64,000 bases of DNA from Methanobacteriota archaeon (GTDB lineage Archaea > Halobacteriota > Methanosarcinia > Methanosarcinales > Methanosarcinaceae), in the NCBI GenBank assembly GCA_016841625.1, contig JAENYU010000004.1, forward strand, positions 1 through 64,000, given 5' to 3'. Every line of letters starts with the position of its first letter. The stretch's first letter is position 1. Shown one piece after another: positions 63,485 through 64,000 of the stretch. The notes beneath the pieces were generated by a model. That model had not been told where the DNA came from. It saw only the letters and a program-made list of their open reading frames with translations, and did no database searches. Both the position numbers and the translations under genes were made by a program.

Positions 63485-63754
63485 TTAGAGACGGCCGAGT
63501 TCCAGGATCTGGACGTTCTCTGCGCCGGGGACATTTGCGAAAGCTTCTTCCACGGCTTCGGTTCCGCCTTCCTGGTCTCCAACGATTATGGTGACGATCA
63601 GGGCCTTTAAACCAAAGGCAACGGGTTCTTCTACGATTTCCCCGTACACTTCGACACCTGCCGGAACTGCGGCTCTGAGCTTCTCTTTCAGCTCGTTAAG
63701 GTCGGTTTCAATGGTTTCCGGCATGACCTTCATTTTTGCTGCTACTTCGCCCAT
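63485..63754 (-). CDS. Elongation factor 1-beta (aEF1B)
   Basis: An 89-aa aEF1B. GEVAAKMKVMPETIETDLNELKEKLRAAVPAG and the C-terminal EEPVAFGLKALIVTIIVGDQEGGTEAVEEAFANVPGAENVQILELGRL are the usual guanine-exchange fold. It recycles EF1A. GAGAGGAG precedes the ATG at 63754; an earlier in-frame codon at 63769 lacks one. Confidence 0.96.
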   Translation of the reverse strand: MGEVAAKMKVMPETIETDLNELKEKLRAAVPAGVEVYGEIVEEPVAFGLKALIVTIIVGDQEGGTEAVEEAFANVPGAENVQILELGRL

Positions 63755-63791
63755 TATGACTCCTCTCAATTATCTTAATTTTTCCTCGTAA

Positions 63792-63962
63792 TCAGGGGCC
63801 CTGGAATCCGCATTTTGGACATTTGTAAAGGTTACCCTGCTGCCTGCAGCTGATACATCTTCCAACTTCGTTTCCGCACTCGGGACAGGGGAACTTTACG
63901 TTGCCCTTTTCTTCCAGGCGGATACCACATGAGGTACAGTATTCAACTTTGTTCTGTGACAT
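63792..63962 (-). CDS. Small double zinc-ribbon protein
   Basis: A 56-aa protein with four CxxC pairs: C9-C12, C26-C29, C36-C39 and C48-C51 (YCTSCG, FPCPECG, RCISC, YKCPKCG), giving two zinc ribbons. It resembles the small archaeal zinc-finger proteins such as HVO_2753 of Haloferax, which is commonly next to aEF1B. GGAGA precedes the ATG. It starts 37 bp upstream of the aEF1B start region and is probably co-transcribed with it. The exact role is not established. Confidence 0.88.
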   Translation of the reverse strand: MSQNKVEYCTSCGIRLEEKGNVKFPCPECGNEVGRCISCRQQGNLYKCPKCGFQGP

Positions 63963-64000
63963 TTTATTCTCCAGATAGATTTATTAATATAGTGAGTTTG

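Overview
The window looks like chromosomal DNA of a methanogenic archaeon close to Methanosarcina. It carries methenyl-tetrahydromethanopterin cyclohydrolase (mch), archaeal-type ribosomal proteins (eL8/L7Ae, eS28, eL24, eS6), aIF5B, aEF1B, an archaeal PdxS/PdxT pair, NikR, U32 peptidases and HisKA_2-type multi-PAS histidine kinases. Shine-Dalgarno motifs of the GGTGA/GGAGG type are common, intergenic regions are AT-rich, and short tandem repeats and decayed insertion sequences are frequent, as known for this genus.

Layout. 1-3.2 kb: an archaeal AAA ATPase between operator-like repeats, then an AT-rich orphan gene. 3.2-10.7 kb: a five-gene minus-strand operon (membrane protein, MoxR ATPase, DUF58, BatA/VWA, double-VWA/GATase-like protein) that resembles bacterial Bat/MoxR envelope modules. 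11.4-15.5 kb: a relic of an ABC ATPase, a SnoaL-like protein, and a MacB-like ATPase, permease and exported CARD-like protein; the ATPase has an ENER repeat tail. 15.9-21.9 kb: two AGCS alanine/glycine:Na+ symporter paralogues flank an accessory island with MITEs, an internally deleted IS630-type element, a YqhA-family gene and a ribbon-helix-helix gene. 22-29.4 kb: small regulators, a UbiA prenyltransferase, an ACT protein, a Ca2+/Na+ exchanger, NikR, FKBP and tRNA-Ser(UGA). 29.5-37.2 kb: a MASE3 histidine kinase, a 22-codon ORF, U32 peptidase, mch, a DUF2124 protein, a CMD-family protein and a PAP2 phosphatase.

37.2-38.65 kb: a TnpB element with both ends and an omega-RNA-like 3' end. 38.7-45.4 kb: a cell-surface protein with a C-terminal sorting-type signal, pdxS, pdxT, an FMN-binding protein and an SLC13 transporter with RCK_C domains. 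45.5-49.4 kb: the translation operon rpl7ae-rps28e-rpl24e-ndk-infB-rps6e on the minus strand. 49.7-52 kb: a TatD-linked radical SAM protein and a DAACS symporter. 52.1-61.0 kb: two decayed genes, a response regulator and two multi-PAS kinases. 61.25-63.25 kb: a complete IscB nuclease gene with a long structured upstream region (candidate omega RNA). 63.3-64 kb: tRNA-Ala(CGC), aEF1B and a 56-residue double zinc-ribbon protein.

The most notable result is that the TnpB and IscB elements have matching ends but carry their genes in opposite orientations relative to those ends. Both encode an RNA-guided nuclease, and neither has a transposase gene. All calls rest on reading the sequence; no searches were run.
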